NCBI RefSeq assembly: GCF_008831285.2
Contig: NC_045147.1
Location: 11,907,427-11,971,426, forward strand
DNA from: Nymphaea colorata
Taxonomy: Eukaryota; Streptophyta; Magnoliopsida; Nymphaeales; Nymphaeaceae
Length of the DNA: 64,000 nt
Reading direction: 5' to 3'
Below the pieces are notes generated by a model. It was not told the origin of the DNA, made no database searches, and worked only from the letters and a program-made list of their open reading frames with translations. Position numbers and translations under genes: made by a program. Positions within the stretch are counted from its first letter, which is position 1. Each line of letters begins with the position of its first letter. Of the stretch, positions 10,995 to 22,088 are shown one piece after another.

Positions 10995-11609
10995 TCATAT
11001 CTCCATTAAGGGAGAAGGGAATACAATAAGAGGCACGGCTTTCGGCAGTGTTACCCCATCCTTGGCCTCCATATCAAGTTGCTCTGGTTCCATCCCTTGG
11101 GGAAGCTCCCACGTAAAGGCATGGAGCAGAGAAGCCAGCATCAAGTGAACCATCCTTTCCCCCAAAGCTATGCCGACGCATATCCTCCTTCCTGCTCCAA
11201 AAGGGATGAATTGGTAGTGCTTCCCTTTAAAATCTACGTCAGAACCAATGAATCTCTCTGGCAAGAAGGATGTTGGGTTTTCCCAATATGCATCATCGCG
11301 GCTTATGGCCCATGCATTGATGAGAACTTGGGTGTGCTTGGGGATGGTGAACCCGGCAACCTGTACAGTAACATCTGCTCTGTGTGGTAAGAGAAGAGGA
11401 CCAGGTAGGTGCAGCCTTAGGGTCTCTTTCACGATCGCATGCAAGTAAGGCAGCCGTGGGATGTCCGACTCTTGGACGGCGCGGCCGATGCCAATGGCCT
11501 GCTTTAGCTCAGACCTAGCTGCAGCCATCTTGTCCGGGTGGCGAAGTAGTTCCGCCATGGCCCATTCTACTGTGATACTGCTTGTCTCTGCGCCAGCAAT
11601 GAAGATGTC
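10995..11609 (-). CDS. Cytochrome P450 (CYP76-like) A, exon 2: catalytic and heme domain
   Basis: This exon of 204 codons plus stop completes locus A. It begins after an acceptor reading TTAACAG|GAC. Numbered with exon 1, it has the I-helix oxygen-binding motif AGAETSS (303-309), the K-helix ExxR at 360-363 (ETLR), PERF at 415-418, and the heme signature FGAGRRICVG with the cysteine ligand at 442. The C-terminus ends in FPSPLMEI and a stop. All key residues are present, so the product should bind heme and act as an ER-bound monooxygenase supplied with electrons by a P450 reductase. The substrate cannot be told. CYP76 relatives oxidise monoterpenoids and other small metabolites; the subfamily here is inferred by eye. 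Confidence 0.9.
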   Translation of the reverse strand, partial: DIFIAGAETSSITVEWAMAELLRHPDKMAAARSELKQAIGIGRAVQESDIPRLPYLHAIVKETLRLHLPGPLLLPHRADVTVQVAGFTIPKHTQVLINAWAISRDDAYWENPTSFLPERFIGSDVDFKGKHYQFIPFGAGRRICVGIALGERMVHLMLASLLHAFTWELPQGMEPEQLDMEAKDGVTLPKAVPLIVFPSPLMEI

Positions 11610-12148
11610 CTGTTAATTAAACAAAGTCAGTATAGCAGGCTCATCAGCAAATTAATCCCATAAAATGATTGTTACTTGCATGCTTCGTCCTCTCATTATC
11701 GAAAGCTGTTTACGAAACACAAAATCAAGTAGCAATATTTCACCAAAATTGTTAAGGAGGTCAAACAATTAATGGGTATTGGGAGCTCTAAAGGATTTAC
11801 CGTAGCGGATCGGCTTGTCAAAAGGGTAAAAGTCCCCTTCAATGCTTATGGGTGTTAGTCTATGTATAGCAAACAAGACAAAGAAGAAAAGGCTTTGAGA
11901 ACGAAATCACCTAATAATTTATTTATTTTAGTGGACCATTCACTCAATATGATGAAAAATTGGTGATTTTGAATGGCTGAAGACGTCGGCTCATTAATGT
12001 CAATTGGGGACGTTCCATCTCCACTCCGATATCATTGGTGGATCTGTTTTATTGGAGGACAAGCGGGAACCTGATTTGAAGTCAACATATTAGATTGCTA
12101 ACAATTGATAGCCAAGAGTCATTATCAGTGTTTGTTTTGGGCCAGTGG

Positions 12149-13063
12149 GCCCGTTTGATGGGCGAGAAATCTGAAGTAAGAAAGATGTTTTTGAAAATAA
12201 AATTTCGAAAAGAGTGAAATAGAAATAAATTTTGAAAATTTTCAAAATGACCGTGTGTTTGATAAGTTGGGATTTACATCTGTGGAAAAAAGAGAGATGG
12301 GCAGATGGGGAGCGGGTAATGGAGGCAGTGGCGGGGGACGTGGGGAGCGGCGGCGGCGAGAGATGGGGAGCTGGTAATAGAGGCGGTGCCATCGGCAGCG
12401 GTGGGGATGTGGGGAGGTGCCCTCGCCGTGCCCTCCTTCCCTCCTCGCCGTGCCCTCCCCCCTTCTTCTCCTCTTCCCGTGCCCTCCTTCCCTCCTCGCC
12501 GTGCCCTCCCCCCTTCTTCTCCTCTTCCCGTTCCCTCCTCGCCGTGCCCTCCTTCCCTCCTCGCGGTGCCCTCCCCCCTTCTTCTCCTCTTCCCGTTCCC
12601 TCCTCCCCGTGCCCTCTTCCCCTTCTTCCCCTCCCCTCCTCGCCGTGCCCTCTTCCTCTCTTCTCCTTCCCGTCTTCCTCCTCCCCCTCTTCTCCTTCCC
12701 TCCTCACCGTGCCCTCTTCCCCTTCTTCCCCTCCCGGTCTTCCTCCTCCCCCTCTTCTCCTTCCCTCATCGCCGTGCCCTCTTTCCCTTCTTCCCCTCTT
12801 CTCCTTCCCTTCTTCATCCTCCCTCCGCCCTTCCCTTCTTCCTCCTTCCTCCTTCTCCTTCCCTTCTTCATGGTAAAAAAAAATGTCCAAAAAATTTTTT
12901 CTACCTTTTGCCTGGAAAAGAATTTCCCCTGAATTTTTTTTTCCGTTTCCACCTCCAACCGTAAAAAAAAAAAAATCTTCACATTTGATAAAATCAGAAA
13001 AATTTCAAATATTTGAATTTTTTCTCCTTTGCTACAGAAATCTCCAACCATCAAACGACCCAT
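12149..13063. mobile_element. TIR-bounded element inside P450 A intron
   Basis: The left end (GGGCCCGTTTGATGG) and the reverse complement of the right end (GGGTCGTTTGATGG) match. Homology continues inward (GAGAAATCTG versus GAGATTTCTG), giving inverted termini of about 40 bp. The element is about 915 bp, non-coding, and filled by a polypyrimidine minisatellite. Termini beginning GGG-(N)-CGTTTG are common in PIF/Harbinger-type elements, but no perfect target duplication is seen, so the superfamily is uncertain. Confidence 0.6.
12419..12870. repeat. Polypyrimidine minisatellite (CCCTCCTTCCCTCCTCGCCGTG-type)
   Basis: The plus strand is almost pure C/T over about 450 bp, with higher-order units built from CTCGCCGTGCCCTC and CCTTCTTCTCC words. 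Adjacent units at about 12430 and 12480 are nearly identical. The long frames on both strands here are low-complexity artefacts and are not annotated as genes. In the P450 A pre-mRNA this becomes a GA-rich tract. Confidence 0.9.
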
Positions 13064-13823
13064 TAAAGTATAGAGTTTATTTTGGGTACTTACCTTCATC
13101 ATGCTTTAGCATGTACATGTGACCTTTCTTTTACAACCTATAAACTTAACAACCGGAATGTTCAAAGTGAAGACAGGTCGCTCACCAGCCCCATCTTAAC
13201 CGTTGCACAAAACCTCTTGAGATAATTGTTTTATGTGTTCACTGTTTACTCAATCCTCTTTTAGAGAATAAAAAGGAAATCACACACCAAATTTGTCGTT
13301 TTACTCTCTTTGGTAGGAATATAGATTAAGGGATTAGATTTAAATCCGACGCACTCTTAACCGTACAGATCTTGAATTCAAGTTAAGATTCCAATACGAA
13401 TGAAAAAAAAAAGCCTAGACCATATATACTTGAATCCAAATTCATGAATCCCATTTTTAAATTCAAACCCGAATTCGGTCTGACTTCGAAACCCAATCCA
13501 AATGATATTAAGATATATTGAAAACTGACTTTCAAAATGTGTGACTAGATGTTATATGTTTATTTAACACCAAATCTGATCCAAATTTGAAACAAAATTA
13601 ATTTAAATCTGAATCCGATTCCAAAGAGATATCATCTTTTAAACCAAGCATGGCCTAATTTCTTATTGAATGTTAATTTTTTAAAAAAAAATTCAATTTT
13701 TTGAAGTAATTCCGTTAAAAAAGTCATAATCTTTATTAAAAAAAAGGAAAAAGGAAAAATTAAAAAAAAAAAAGGCATAAAGGATGTGTCATGTGTGGGA
13801 ATGGTGAGTGAGAGCGCCGGTAC

Positions 13824-14717
13824 CGAAAGTATGGGCTTGATGTTCTGTCTAGTGAACCCCGAGCTTGGGGTCGCCACAAGCCGAAGAAGCACGTCCAAGA
13901 AATCCTCGCCCTCCTTCTTCCACCCTTCTCCAGCGCCACATGATTGCAATCGTTTATCGATCAATTCGTCAAGGAAAGCAAACATTTGCTTCAAAAGAGC
14001 CTTGTTCCTTCGCCTGATCCCCTGAGGATCAACCAAGCTCAGCATCGGAAAGTAGTCGGCTATGTTTGCTTTCAAGACAGACTGTGTCAATCCCCACACC
14101 AGGCTCTTGAACTCGCCTGCCGACTCCGACTCCACATCCACAACGTCCTCCGAATACACCGTACGCGACACCAAATTCAGAGCAGTGGAAAAAGTACACT
14201 TGCCGATGTCCACCGGACGCCCGGCCGCTGATGCCGTTTGGATGTGCTTGAGGAGTGCCTGCACCTTCTCCTCCCGGAGTCCCCTCATGGCGTCCAGCCT
14301 CTTAGGCAAGAACATCTCGTTGTTGCAGAGGCGTCTCAGCTCCCGCCACCTCGGGCAGTTTTGGTTCATCGCGATGCTCGACTCGGCGTAGTTGAACACG
14401 TTGGTAGCGTCCAGTCCAGTCCGGCCGGCGAGGTCGCGGTCGTGCTTCAGCAGCACCTCCTCCGCCATCCCCGCGGAGGACACCACCACCGTGGTCTTCA
14501 GTCCGAGACGGAGGGTCATGAGAGGTCCATACTGCTTGGAGAGTCTAGCCAGGGACTCATAGGGCTTGGCGCCGAGTTGGAATAGAGAGCCAACCACCGG
14601 CAAACCCACTGGGCCTGGAGGGAGATTGCTGGTTTTCCGGGAAATAAGAGAATAGAAGGTGACAAAGGATAGCAAGATGCAGAAACAAGGTACCACCAAA
14701 TCACAAAGGGCAGCCAT
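13824..14717 (-). CDS. Cytochrome P450 (CYP76-like) A, exon 1: membrane anchor and N-terminal domain
   Basis: Exon 1 has 298 codons from ATG at 14717 to the donor TCG|GTACCG, phase 0, and joins exon 2 (10995-11609) for a 502-residue protein, normal for plant A-type P450s. Residues 5-25 are a hydrophobic ER anchor, followed by the proline hinge LPPGPVGLP (32-40). The C-helix WxxxR is W124-R128 (CPRWRELRR). The 2.2-kb intron is enlarged by a TIR-bounded insertion. The start is supported by a TATA box about 57 bp upstream and by the same MAALCDL start in loci B and E. It is the most diverged of the complete loci. No frameshift or stop was found. Confidence 0.9.
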
Positions 14718-14773
14718 TTATTTTCCGCTCCTATTCTTTGTTCCTCTCCCTTCCTTCCTGGCTGCCTCGATCG

Positions 14774-14783
14774 CTTTATAAAA
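14774..14783 (-). promoter_or_regulatory. TATA box of P450 A
   Basis: The minus-strand sequence TTTTATAAAG lies about 57 bp before the ATG. A matching box occurs at the same place in loci B and E. Confidence 0.65.
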
Positions 14784-14799
14784 GACTCCAAGACATTAT

Positions 14800-16290
14800 G
14801 CTAAAATTTGATGCATGTCAATTATTACTTAAGAAAATGGGATTCTTAATTTACATGTGCAAATAGTTTTGGGTGCATGTCTTGTTCATTCAAAGCCATA
14901 TTCAAGGTATTTAAGGACTCATTCTACACAACCATGTTGGGATCAGTCGCTTTTCCTAGTATTGAAACTCTTCTCCTTGCAAATGTTGGGATAGTTTTTA
15001 GTTGGCGCAAGTTGTGCAAGCAGTCTTCCAAAAGAATAATGCCCACAATATAAAACAAAATTATAGCACCAAAGACAAGTAACAATAACATGCTCCACAG
15101 GGCATGCATAGACATGATGAAGTCTGAAGATAATGCCTCTCAGCATATTAGACATGCCAGCCATGTGTTTGATGAGCAGAGAAACAGTCAGTTTTTTTTA
15201 GAAATTCCACTTATGGGCTCTTTTTTCAGTATGATCTCAAATGGGTTTCTTGCTTTTTCTGATTTTTTTGATAAGGACATCGCTTGTTCAAAGTTCCATT
15301 GAGAGGTTGCTTGGAAGGTTCACTCCCCTATCTATTGCTACAAGAAACACAATAAAAAACACGGCACTCTTGTTCACAGTTAAATCAAGTAAGTTTGTAC
15401 TTTTAGACATTGTCCCTTAAAAATAAAAAAGTGTTGTTCATTTTTTCTTTAAGGCAATAAGAAAGGCAAGCCTCCTTTGGCGGTTGTAGTTGGAACAGGT
15501 ACCCATATCGGAAAAATAGAAGATGTAAGGATCATAATTGAAGTCATGGAAGAAGACTAGATATTTTTTTCCTTATGTCAACTTTGGTCTGCTAGGGCCA
15601 AAAAAAGTGTGACATCTTCTCGTTGTCTTTTAGTGTGAAAACCTCTGCAAACATATGCATGCTTAACATATGCATGTTTAACAGTCAAGGAAAGTAAGTT
15701 CATGTTTCTCCCAGTCAAATATCATGACGTCTTAAATTTACTGCGCCCCCATTGGCTGATTGGATTCATTTTTTCAAAGGTGGATATACATGTGCGACGC
15801 AGCGGGTTATGTACCCCTCGGTGCACCCGATAGGCAACGACGAAAATGGTCCTCATTAATAGAAAAGGAAAACTCTTTGTAGGAACAGGAAGAAAACTAA
15901 AAACCAAAGAGAGTTAAAAAAAGATTAGAAAAAAGAGATTTTTTAAATCACAGAAAACACGTTTTTTTTTAAAAAAAAACACAAAAACACGTGATAAATT
16001 AAATCACCGATTAAAACTAAAAAAAAAGGAAAACTCTTTGTAGAAACAAAAAGAAAACCAAGGGGAGTGCGTGAACCGGTACATTCAATCACCTCTCCTT
16101 GTTGGTTGTGAGGAAATGGTTTAAACCGCGTCTGTGTCACATTAAATATGACTGAGCTTCCCTCTCTATCTATTGGATGCAGCTTTTCAAGACGGACATA
16201 ACAAGGCTTGAATCTAGCATGGTGAGGCTAGAAAAATTAGAGCAGAGGCTGTAAGGGAAGTTAAAGGAGGCTGTTCAAGCCAGCCGATAA
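14800..16290. other. Upstream flank of P450 A, no recognised gene
   Basis: The first 140 bp resemble flanks at 10380-10640 and 50340-50530. The stretch at about 15730-16260 contains words shared with 30640-30800 and 56330-56510 (a CTTTGTTCAAAGG-like word and ACGACT(C/T)AGCT(T/A)CC). These mark duplicated P450 upstream blocks. Reading frames are short and do not resemble known proteins. Confidence 0.5.
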
Positions 16291-16866
16291 AGATTCATAC
16301 ATTAACTTTGAGATTCAAATTCACAACCATGTGCCAATTGTTCAGTAACCGAATGAATTTGATTTCAGTATTTATCTTTGTCACGTGATCATGAACAAAA
16401 TGAAAGTCCTCCACGCCATGCTTGGTCCAAACATATACGATAGGGTTTGCCGCCAATTCTGGCGTTCCATCACATTCGAACCCCAATACTTTGCTCAAGG
16501 AAGGTAACCAAAGTCATTCAATTGCTGTACATGCCAAGATCTTATATTCTGCCTCAATGCTCTGCTTATGCGACTCAAGATACTATTTTCTCTTTCAGAA
16601 ATTGACAAAACCTCTTGTGGACTTTCTATCTTCTACATTTTCAGCCCAATTGGCATCAGCTTACGTTGTAAGATTTAACATAGATGACCGTTGAATATGT
16701 AGGCCATAATCGTTTGTGCCTTTGAAATATCTAAGAATGTGTTTTACTAGCATTTCCAATGTGTCCCTCTAAAGGCTGATGCATGTGTTGACATGCATGA
16801 TTGACAGCAAACGCAACATCCGGTGGAGTCAAGGTTATGTAATGTAATGCTCCCACCATGCTCCCA

Positions 16867-17051
16867 TAGAGGGGCAGAACCAACGTAGGACTCTCATGGG
16901 TCCTAGCCCCAAATAAAAAAAAAAAAGTATATGTAAATTTTAAAAATTTTCACTTGTTATGTGTAAAAATTTTGAAAAATGATATTTCAGCCCTAGTCAA
17001 AATTTAAAAACATTCAACCCGTCTCAGTAAAAATTTTTTACTCTGCCCCTG
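16867..17051. mobile_element. Small MITE nested in copia
   Basis: A ~185-bp AT-rich insertion has inverted ends GAGGGGCAGAACC and CAGGGGCAGAGTA (right end reverse complemented). It interrupts the copia RT between the DPFFHQS and YGSMVGALHY blocks, which are normally adjacent. This supports a separate later insertion. No clean target duplication is visible. Confidence 0.6.
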
Positions 17052-17549
17052 CTCTGATGAAAGAATGGATCCAAGAGCGGAGCATAAGAAGTAGAAGTCC
17101 AACAAGAACTCATGGGCTTGGCATCAGAAATTTTGAACTTCGCAAAAACAGTTTGCAAGTAGCACCTTTGCCGAAGGCCTATTAACCACAATTTCGAGAA
17201 AATAAGAGAGATCCCCAAGGATCATGAAAAAACTAGTCCCAACTTTAGCAATCATGCGCTGAATAAGAATTGGCGATGCTCTTGCGACAATGAAGTCATC
17301 AACACATACAAGAAAATATAGTTGGTCATTCCCTTGAGTAAAGATAAATAAAGATGCGTCAAATTGAAAAACTCGAAAGACATGAGATAAACGAAAACAA
17401 CTCAGTTGGTGGTATCATGCCTGAAGGGCTTCTTTGAGCTCATATAATGACTCATCCAACTTACACACATAGTGGGGATATGTGGGATTTATAAATCCGC
17501 TGGATTGAGATATGTAAACATCTTCTGCGGCCACTGGTGTTGAATGGTT

Positions 17550-17760
17550 TTTTCACTTTTATCGATGTCTGGTGTCAGGCAAAGGTTTAACTTCAATGAC
17601 ACAATAGCTTTATGCATTGGTGAAGGCTACAGTTAATCGACGTCTTTTGATAAACGTCGGTGGAAATTCATACTTACAGACATTTAGCTCCAATCGTTAG
17701 TAAAAGTCAACTTTTACCGATATTATATTTTCAATGTATCAATGAAACTATCTTTTTTTA
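17550..17760. repeat. Possible TE relic in copia
   Basis: The sequence contains AGTCAACTTTTACCGATA and ACGTCGGTGGAAATT words. Such words resemble non-autonomous CACTA-type repeats, and they interrupt copia coding similarity. Ends were not defined. Confidence 0.25.
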
Positions 17761-19111
17761 AGTGACCCCATTAAAAAGGACATTATCAAAATCTAATTGC
17801 CGAAGTTCCTATTGAGATTGAACAGCTAGAGTAAGAAGAACTTGTATGGTTGTAGGTTTGATAGTCGGACTTAAAGTCTCAGTGAAATCAAGGGCTACTT
17901 CTTGGACAAAACTCTATGAGACAAGATGAGCTTGCAATAATCCCATCGACATTTCGTTTGATACCAAAGATGAATTTCCGGTCGACTAGGAACTGAATGT
18001 CATGTGCCATTCTTGTGCAATGCGTCTATATCTTGTTGTATTGCTTGCTGCCAATGAGGGAATTGAGCTGCCTGAGAATAGGCTTGAGGTTCAAAATTCG
18101 AGTTCTAGGTAGCATAGAAGGCATTTGGTTTGACAGAGTTGGCCATAGAACGAGTTACCATGGAGTATACATGGTGAGTTTGAATTTCGCTCATGAGAAT
18201 GCATGGTTATTATGGGTATGATCACGCTATGTGAAAAGTGGTGGGAGAGGATGCTCATCATGGACATGTGGCAACATTTGGAGTTGAAGGCACAGGTCTC
18301 GCTTTAATAGATGTTAAGTTACAGTTTGATAAATCTTCATGTGGCTGATAGACATTGGCAGGAGGCAAACACATGGCAGGTGGCAAATACACAACATCAT
18401 TATTTAATTGATCCTCACAATTTGTTTAATGACTACTAACCCACTTTGAAGTAGAGCAGGCCTTTGGCGAGTTAAAACGAGATAAAATCCATTGATCCAA
18501 GGCTGCTTCTTTGTAAGTGAATGAATCAAAAGTTGCAGGGCCATCTTGAATGCTCGTCAAATATTACATGTCTGGATATGATTTTCTTGCTTGCGGTTGG
18601 AAGCATCAGTAGCCTTTCTGTTGGAATTGGTAGGCATTAAAAGCGGTCTCTTACCGAACAATATTTCATAAGGCGATTTTCTATTAAGTTTCAGTGTCGG
18701 AAGGCGAATAAACTGCTTTAAATGCTTCAACCCAAAGCTAAAGATGAATTTCTGCATCATCCAGCATACTTAATCTGGTCTCGATAACATGATGGTTTTC
18801 ACGCTCTACTATTCTGTTTCGCTCTGTAGTGTGTGGAGAAGACAAACGATGAATACCTTGATATTGCAGTTCTTTTTCGAAATCATGATTGCAAAATTCC
18901 TCTCTAGAGTTTTAATTGTCTGACCATATCATTTGAATTGGCTCTCCTGTTGCTTCTCAACAGGAGATTTGAAATTAGCAAAACAATCTTTGGACATCAG
19001 ATTTGTTATTCAATAGAAATATCAATGAAAACCAAGATAAATTATCCACAATTAACAAAAGTTATTTAAACCCTTCTCGTGAGAAAACAGGTGCCAGACC
19101 CCATACATTTA

Positions 19112-20138
19112 TCTGAATAAGGATGTCAACAGCAGATTCAAATCGGATCTGTCCATGTCAATGGATAAGATTCAGATTGGATAGATCCTTAAACGGATGT
19201 CAATAGATCATATTCAAATAGGGTATATTAATTGTGTTTTTACAAATATACCATGATTCACAATGAGCGGGGCCTTGATGCACCGACATGTCTAAGGCTA
19301 TTTCAAGGCCGATTTGCCACTTCTGCCTCTCTAGGCTTCGGTATTGCTCCCCTATATGAAATGAAAGAAAGAGAGTGTGGTCAGAGGGTGATAGTGGAAA
19401 AAGTTGACAGATAAGTCACCCTTACTGTCACTCTATAGAAATCAAACTGACAAAGAGCAGAATAGGATTGTCGATATCGACCGACCTAAAAAAGTACCGA
19501 TAGTAAAAAGGTCTTTTTTCTGCAACACTGCCTCTGTTTGGGACGCCCCCATCCATTAGGCCAGTGTTTCCTGCTGCCTGATGACTTTGGGACAAAAGGT
19601 AGGAAATGGGCAGGGCTCGCTATAGTCATGCTATGCCGGTCAGAGTGCCCCTTCGGTGACATTGACCTTTCTTTTTCTCCCCCAATCCGCTCTCGCTTGT
19701 CGCTACTAACAGGGTTTCAGTTGATTTCCCATCCTACATATTGGATTCAAATTCAGATTCAAATACAAATAAAGAAAAGTTATGTCCGGATCCAAAATAT
19801 AAAATCCGTTTCACAATCGGAATCCAATTTTTATATTCATACCCGAATTCGAGTCTGAATTTTGAACCGAATCTTGCCAATTTTTAAAATGTAGGAGCAG
19901 TAGATATAGAATGTTTGCTTAAAAATAAATTCAATCTTAATCTCTATTCAAATGTGATTGGATATTTATATATACCGAATCTGATCAAATATTTATGTAT
20001 ATATGAATCTAAATCCGAATCCGATCGGATGTTGTTTCTCAAATCTGAATTGATCCGATTTCATAATCGGATGTTAAAATTTTTTTGGATTGGTTCGATC
20101 TGATATCCAAATCAAGTCAGATATATTGACATCCCTAC
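19112..20138. mobile_element. hAT-like TIR repeat (TAAGGATGTCAAC ... TTGACATCCCTA)
   Basis: The ends form an inverted pair (AAGGATGTCAA and TTGACATCCCT). The inside is built of GGATCCGAATC/GATCTGATC words on a pyrimidine-purine AT background and encodes nothing recognisable. A shorter relative with the same interior words lies at 39591-40003, and a fragment at 13320-13620. TAGGGATGKCAA termini are typical of non-autonomous hAT elements. The element splits the minus-strand copia relic. Confidence 0.5.
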
Positions 20139-20419
20139 ATATGAAATATGAAGTACTTCAAGAACCTTTGAGGCACGATAATGAGATTCAAAAATGACAC
20201 TTTATGAGCTTTTCCAGTTAAACAATGTTCACACACATGTCTAAGGCATGGAACTTATTGAAATGCAATTAAGAGAATTCAAAAGGAAATAATCTTCTTA
20301 TTCACATGACGTAGGCTCGATGCCACTCTTTAAACGTGCCTTTAATTGCATTAGATTCTTGGGTAATGAAAGCTTTCTTGATATCTTCTTTGTGTGAACC
20401 CAAGTTGAGTATGATAAAT

Positions 20420-21060
20420 CCCATCACTAGTTTTCAGCCCCTGTAGAAGCACCTTGCCTGTTCTCCGATCCTTAACCACAAATTAAGAAGGAGAAAATTT
20501 AAAAATGCAATCATTGCGTGCAGAAATAAATCACCCACATATATGAGACTATAACCTATTTTTGGAACATTGAGGTTATCCATTAGAACAAAAGAATCCC
20601 CTTGACCTTTAACTAACATATCTTCAGTATGAGCAACTGGAAGAAACTTACCGTTTCCCATCACAACAGCATTTGTTGTCAAGCTAACCATCACTGTCGA
20701 GTATACTGTTGGTAGCACCAATATTCATCCCCCAACTCTTGCATAGTCATAGTTGAAAAAGCTCGAGGGATGTTATAGCAAGTTCTTGCAGTATGACCTT
20801 TGTGATCACGACGATGACATATAATCGGGCCTCTTTGATTTGACAAAAAAATCTTTATTTCTAACAGATAAAGAAATACCTTAGTGGTTTTGATTGAATT
20901 GTTTTTGTCCTCAACCCCCGTCATGGAAATTCCACATCCATATCTGTGAACTCTGTCAAAATAGAAAGCCGTATGGACGACATCTTTGGAGGCCTCGATT
21001 TGAGCAAGACTATTGGCTTCATAATCTGTAAAAGCCTTTTCCTGATTTAGCAGCAAAAAG
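20420..21060 (-). mobile_element. Copia gag-protease fragment
   Basis: The minus strand shows a damaged zinc-knuckle block (CHRRDHKGHTARTCYN, about 20775-20825; the second cysteine is lost), followed downstream by the linker VMGNGKFLPVAHTEDML and SFVLMDNLNVPKIGYSLI (20540-20680), typical of the region after the copia protease. It is frameshifted between the two frames. Orientation and order fit the 5' half of the copia element at 16300-18960. Confidence 0.7.
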
Positions 21061-21229
21061 TCAATTTAAATGAGTTTGAAGGCGTTGTCATGCTTGTGAC
21101 AAGGATCTCGTACTCTGCTGGTAGTCCATTTAGAGTTATTTGTACTAGGTCTCAGTGATCAATATGATTTCCAGCAGCATCAAGAGCACCTGCTGGAAAT
21201 CTGATATGCTCTAGATAAGCCATCATTGA

Positions 21230-21425
21230 ACTTGAACACTGCGCTGGGCATGGACACATACTCGATATCCGGCTTGACTCGAGCTCAGGCCTGGGCACTA
21301 TTGCTGGCCCCATCGAGCCTATACTTATCGAGCTTGGTGTGGCCTGGCCCAATAATCTAAGGGGCCAAGGCTGGGCTAGGGCAATACAAAATTCACGTTG
21401 GTGGCTCAATAAGCCCAATAAACCT
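21230..21425. repeat. GC-rich dispersed repeat (GGCCTGGGC-type)
   Basis: Dense GGCCTGGCCC/GAGCTCAGGCC words are shared with 9400-9720 and 30410-30530. It carries no coding function; it is probably an old transposon relic. Confidence 0.4.
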
Positions 21426-21460
21426 TCTAAACATTTTTTTTTTTAAATCTTTGCAGGCTG

Positions 21461-22088
21461 AAATTATGACACTCTTCGTCACGAATCGAACTCTATATGC
21501 AAACTAGTGCTTCAACAATTTCAAGAGTGGTTAAACATCAATAATCGTTAATGGTACTTCCTATTATATAGAATGCAGAGTCTAAAGCGACTGTAGATAT
21601 AGAGATTGCTAATCTGTTTTGAGTCGTCTTAGATAAAATTTTATATTTACTTTTATTTGTTTTTCACCAAGATAATATGTTGAAGTCTTCATTATGTTGA
21701 ACTCATTCTATTGATTCCGCTAAATATATTTACAGATCTGTGCAAGAAACAATTAAGGAAATGCATAATTCAAGTAGGAAATTATGACACTCTTCGTCAC
21801 GAATCGAACTCTGTATGCAAACTAGTGCTTCAACAGTTTCAAGTGTGGTTAAACATCAATAATCATTAATGGTGCTTCCTACTATATAGAACGCAGAGTC
21901 TAAAGCGACTGTAGATATAGAGATTGCTAATCTATTTTTAGCCGTCTTAGATAAAATTCTATATTTACTTTTATTTGTTTTTCACCAAGATAATATGTTG
22001 AAGTTTTCATTATGTTGAACTCATTCTATTGAATCCGCTAAATATATTTCTAGATCTGTGCAAGAAACAATTAAATGCATAATTCAAG
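21461..22088. repeat. 318-bp tandem duplication within hAT relic
   Basis: Unit 1 starts AAATTATGACACTCTTCGTC at 21461 and unit 2 starts with the same bases at 21779. The units differ by about a dozen substitutions and a short deletion near the end. Both encode the hAT dimerisation segment on the minus strand. Confidence 0.95.

Larger units (their letters stand above)
16300..18960 (-). mobile_element. Degraded Ty1/copia element (integrase, RT, RNase H)
   Basis: Read on the minus strand from 18960 downward, the pieces come in copia order. They are an integrase end with HTTERNRIVERE and LNRKSPYEILFGKRP (18650-18900), RT fragments with VALDFTETLSPTIKPTT (about 17820-17900), the catalytic box as YFLVCVDDFIV (about 17290-17330), the VGALHYITLTPPDVAFAV block (about 16790-16850), and the RNase H entry DANWAENVEDRKSTRG (about 16610-16660). 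Stops and frameshifts are frequent. YVDD has become CVDD. A MITE lies between the RT blocks. The gag-protease part of the same element probably lies at 20420-21060, split off by a TIR repeat. Confidence 0.8.

Noticed and set aside
11079-11448. Plus-strand ORFs opposite P450 exons (also at 13786-14585, 27048-27317, 29251-30111, 35842-36145, 42756-43254, 46860-47222, 48833-49861)
   Set aside because: They are antisense shadows of P450 exons. The same shadows recur at every paralogue because the coding strand is conserved.
12232-12964. Several long ORFs on both strands (up to 266 codons)
   Set aside because: They arise from the C/T minisatellite. The products are Pro/Ser/Leu or Glu/Gly/Arg low-complexity strings in every frame.
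21461-22088. Two tandem 318-bp units as LTRs or a CRISPR-like array
   Set aside because: They are directly adjacent, plant nuclear, and encode the hAT dimerisation segment on the minus strand.
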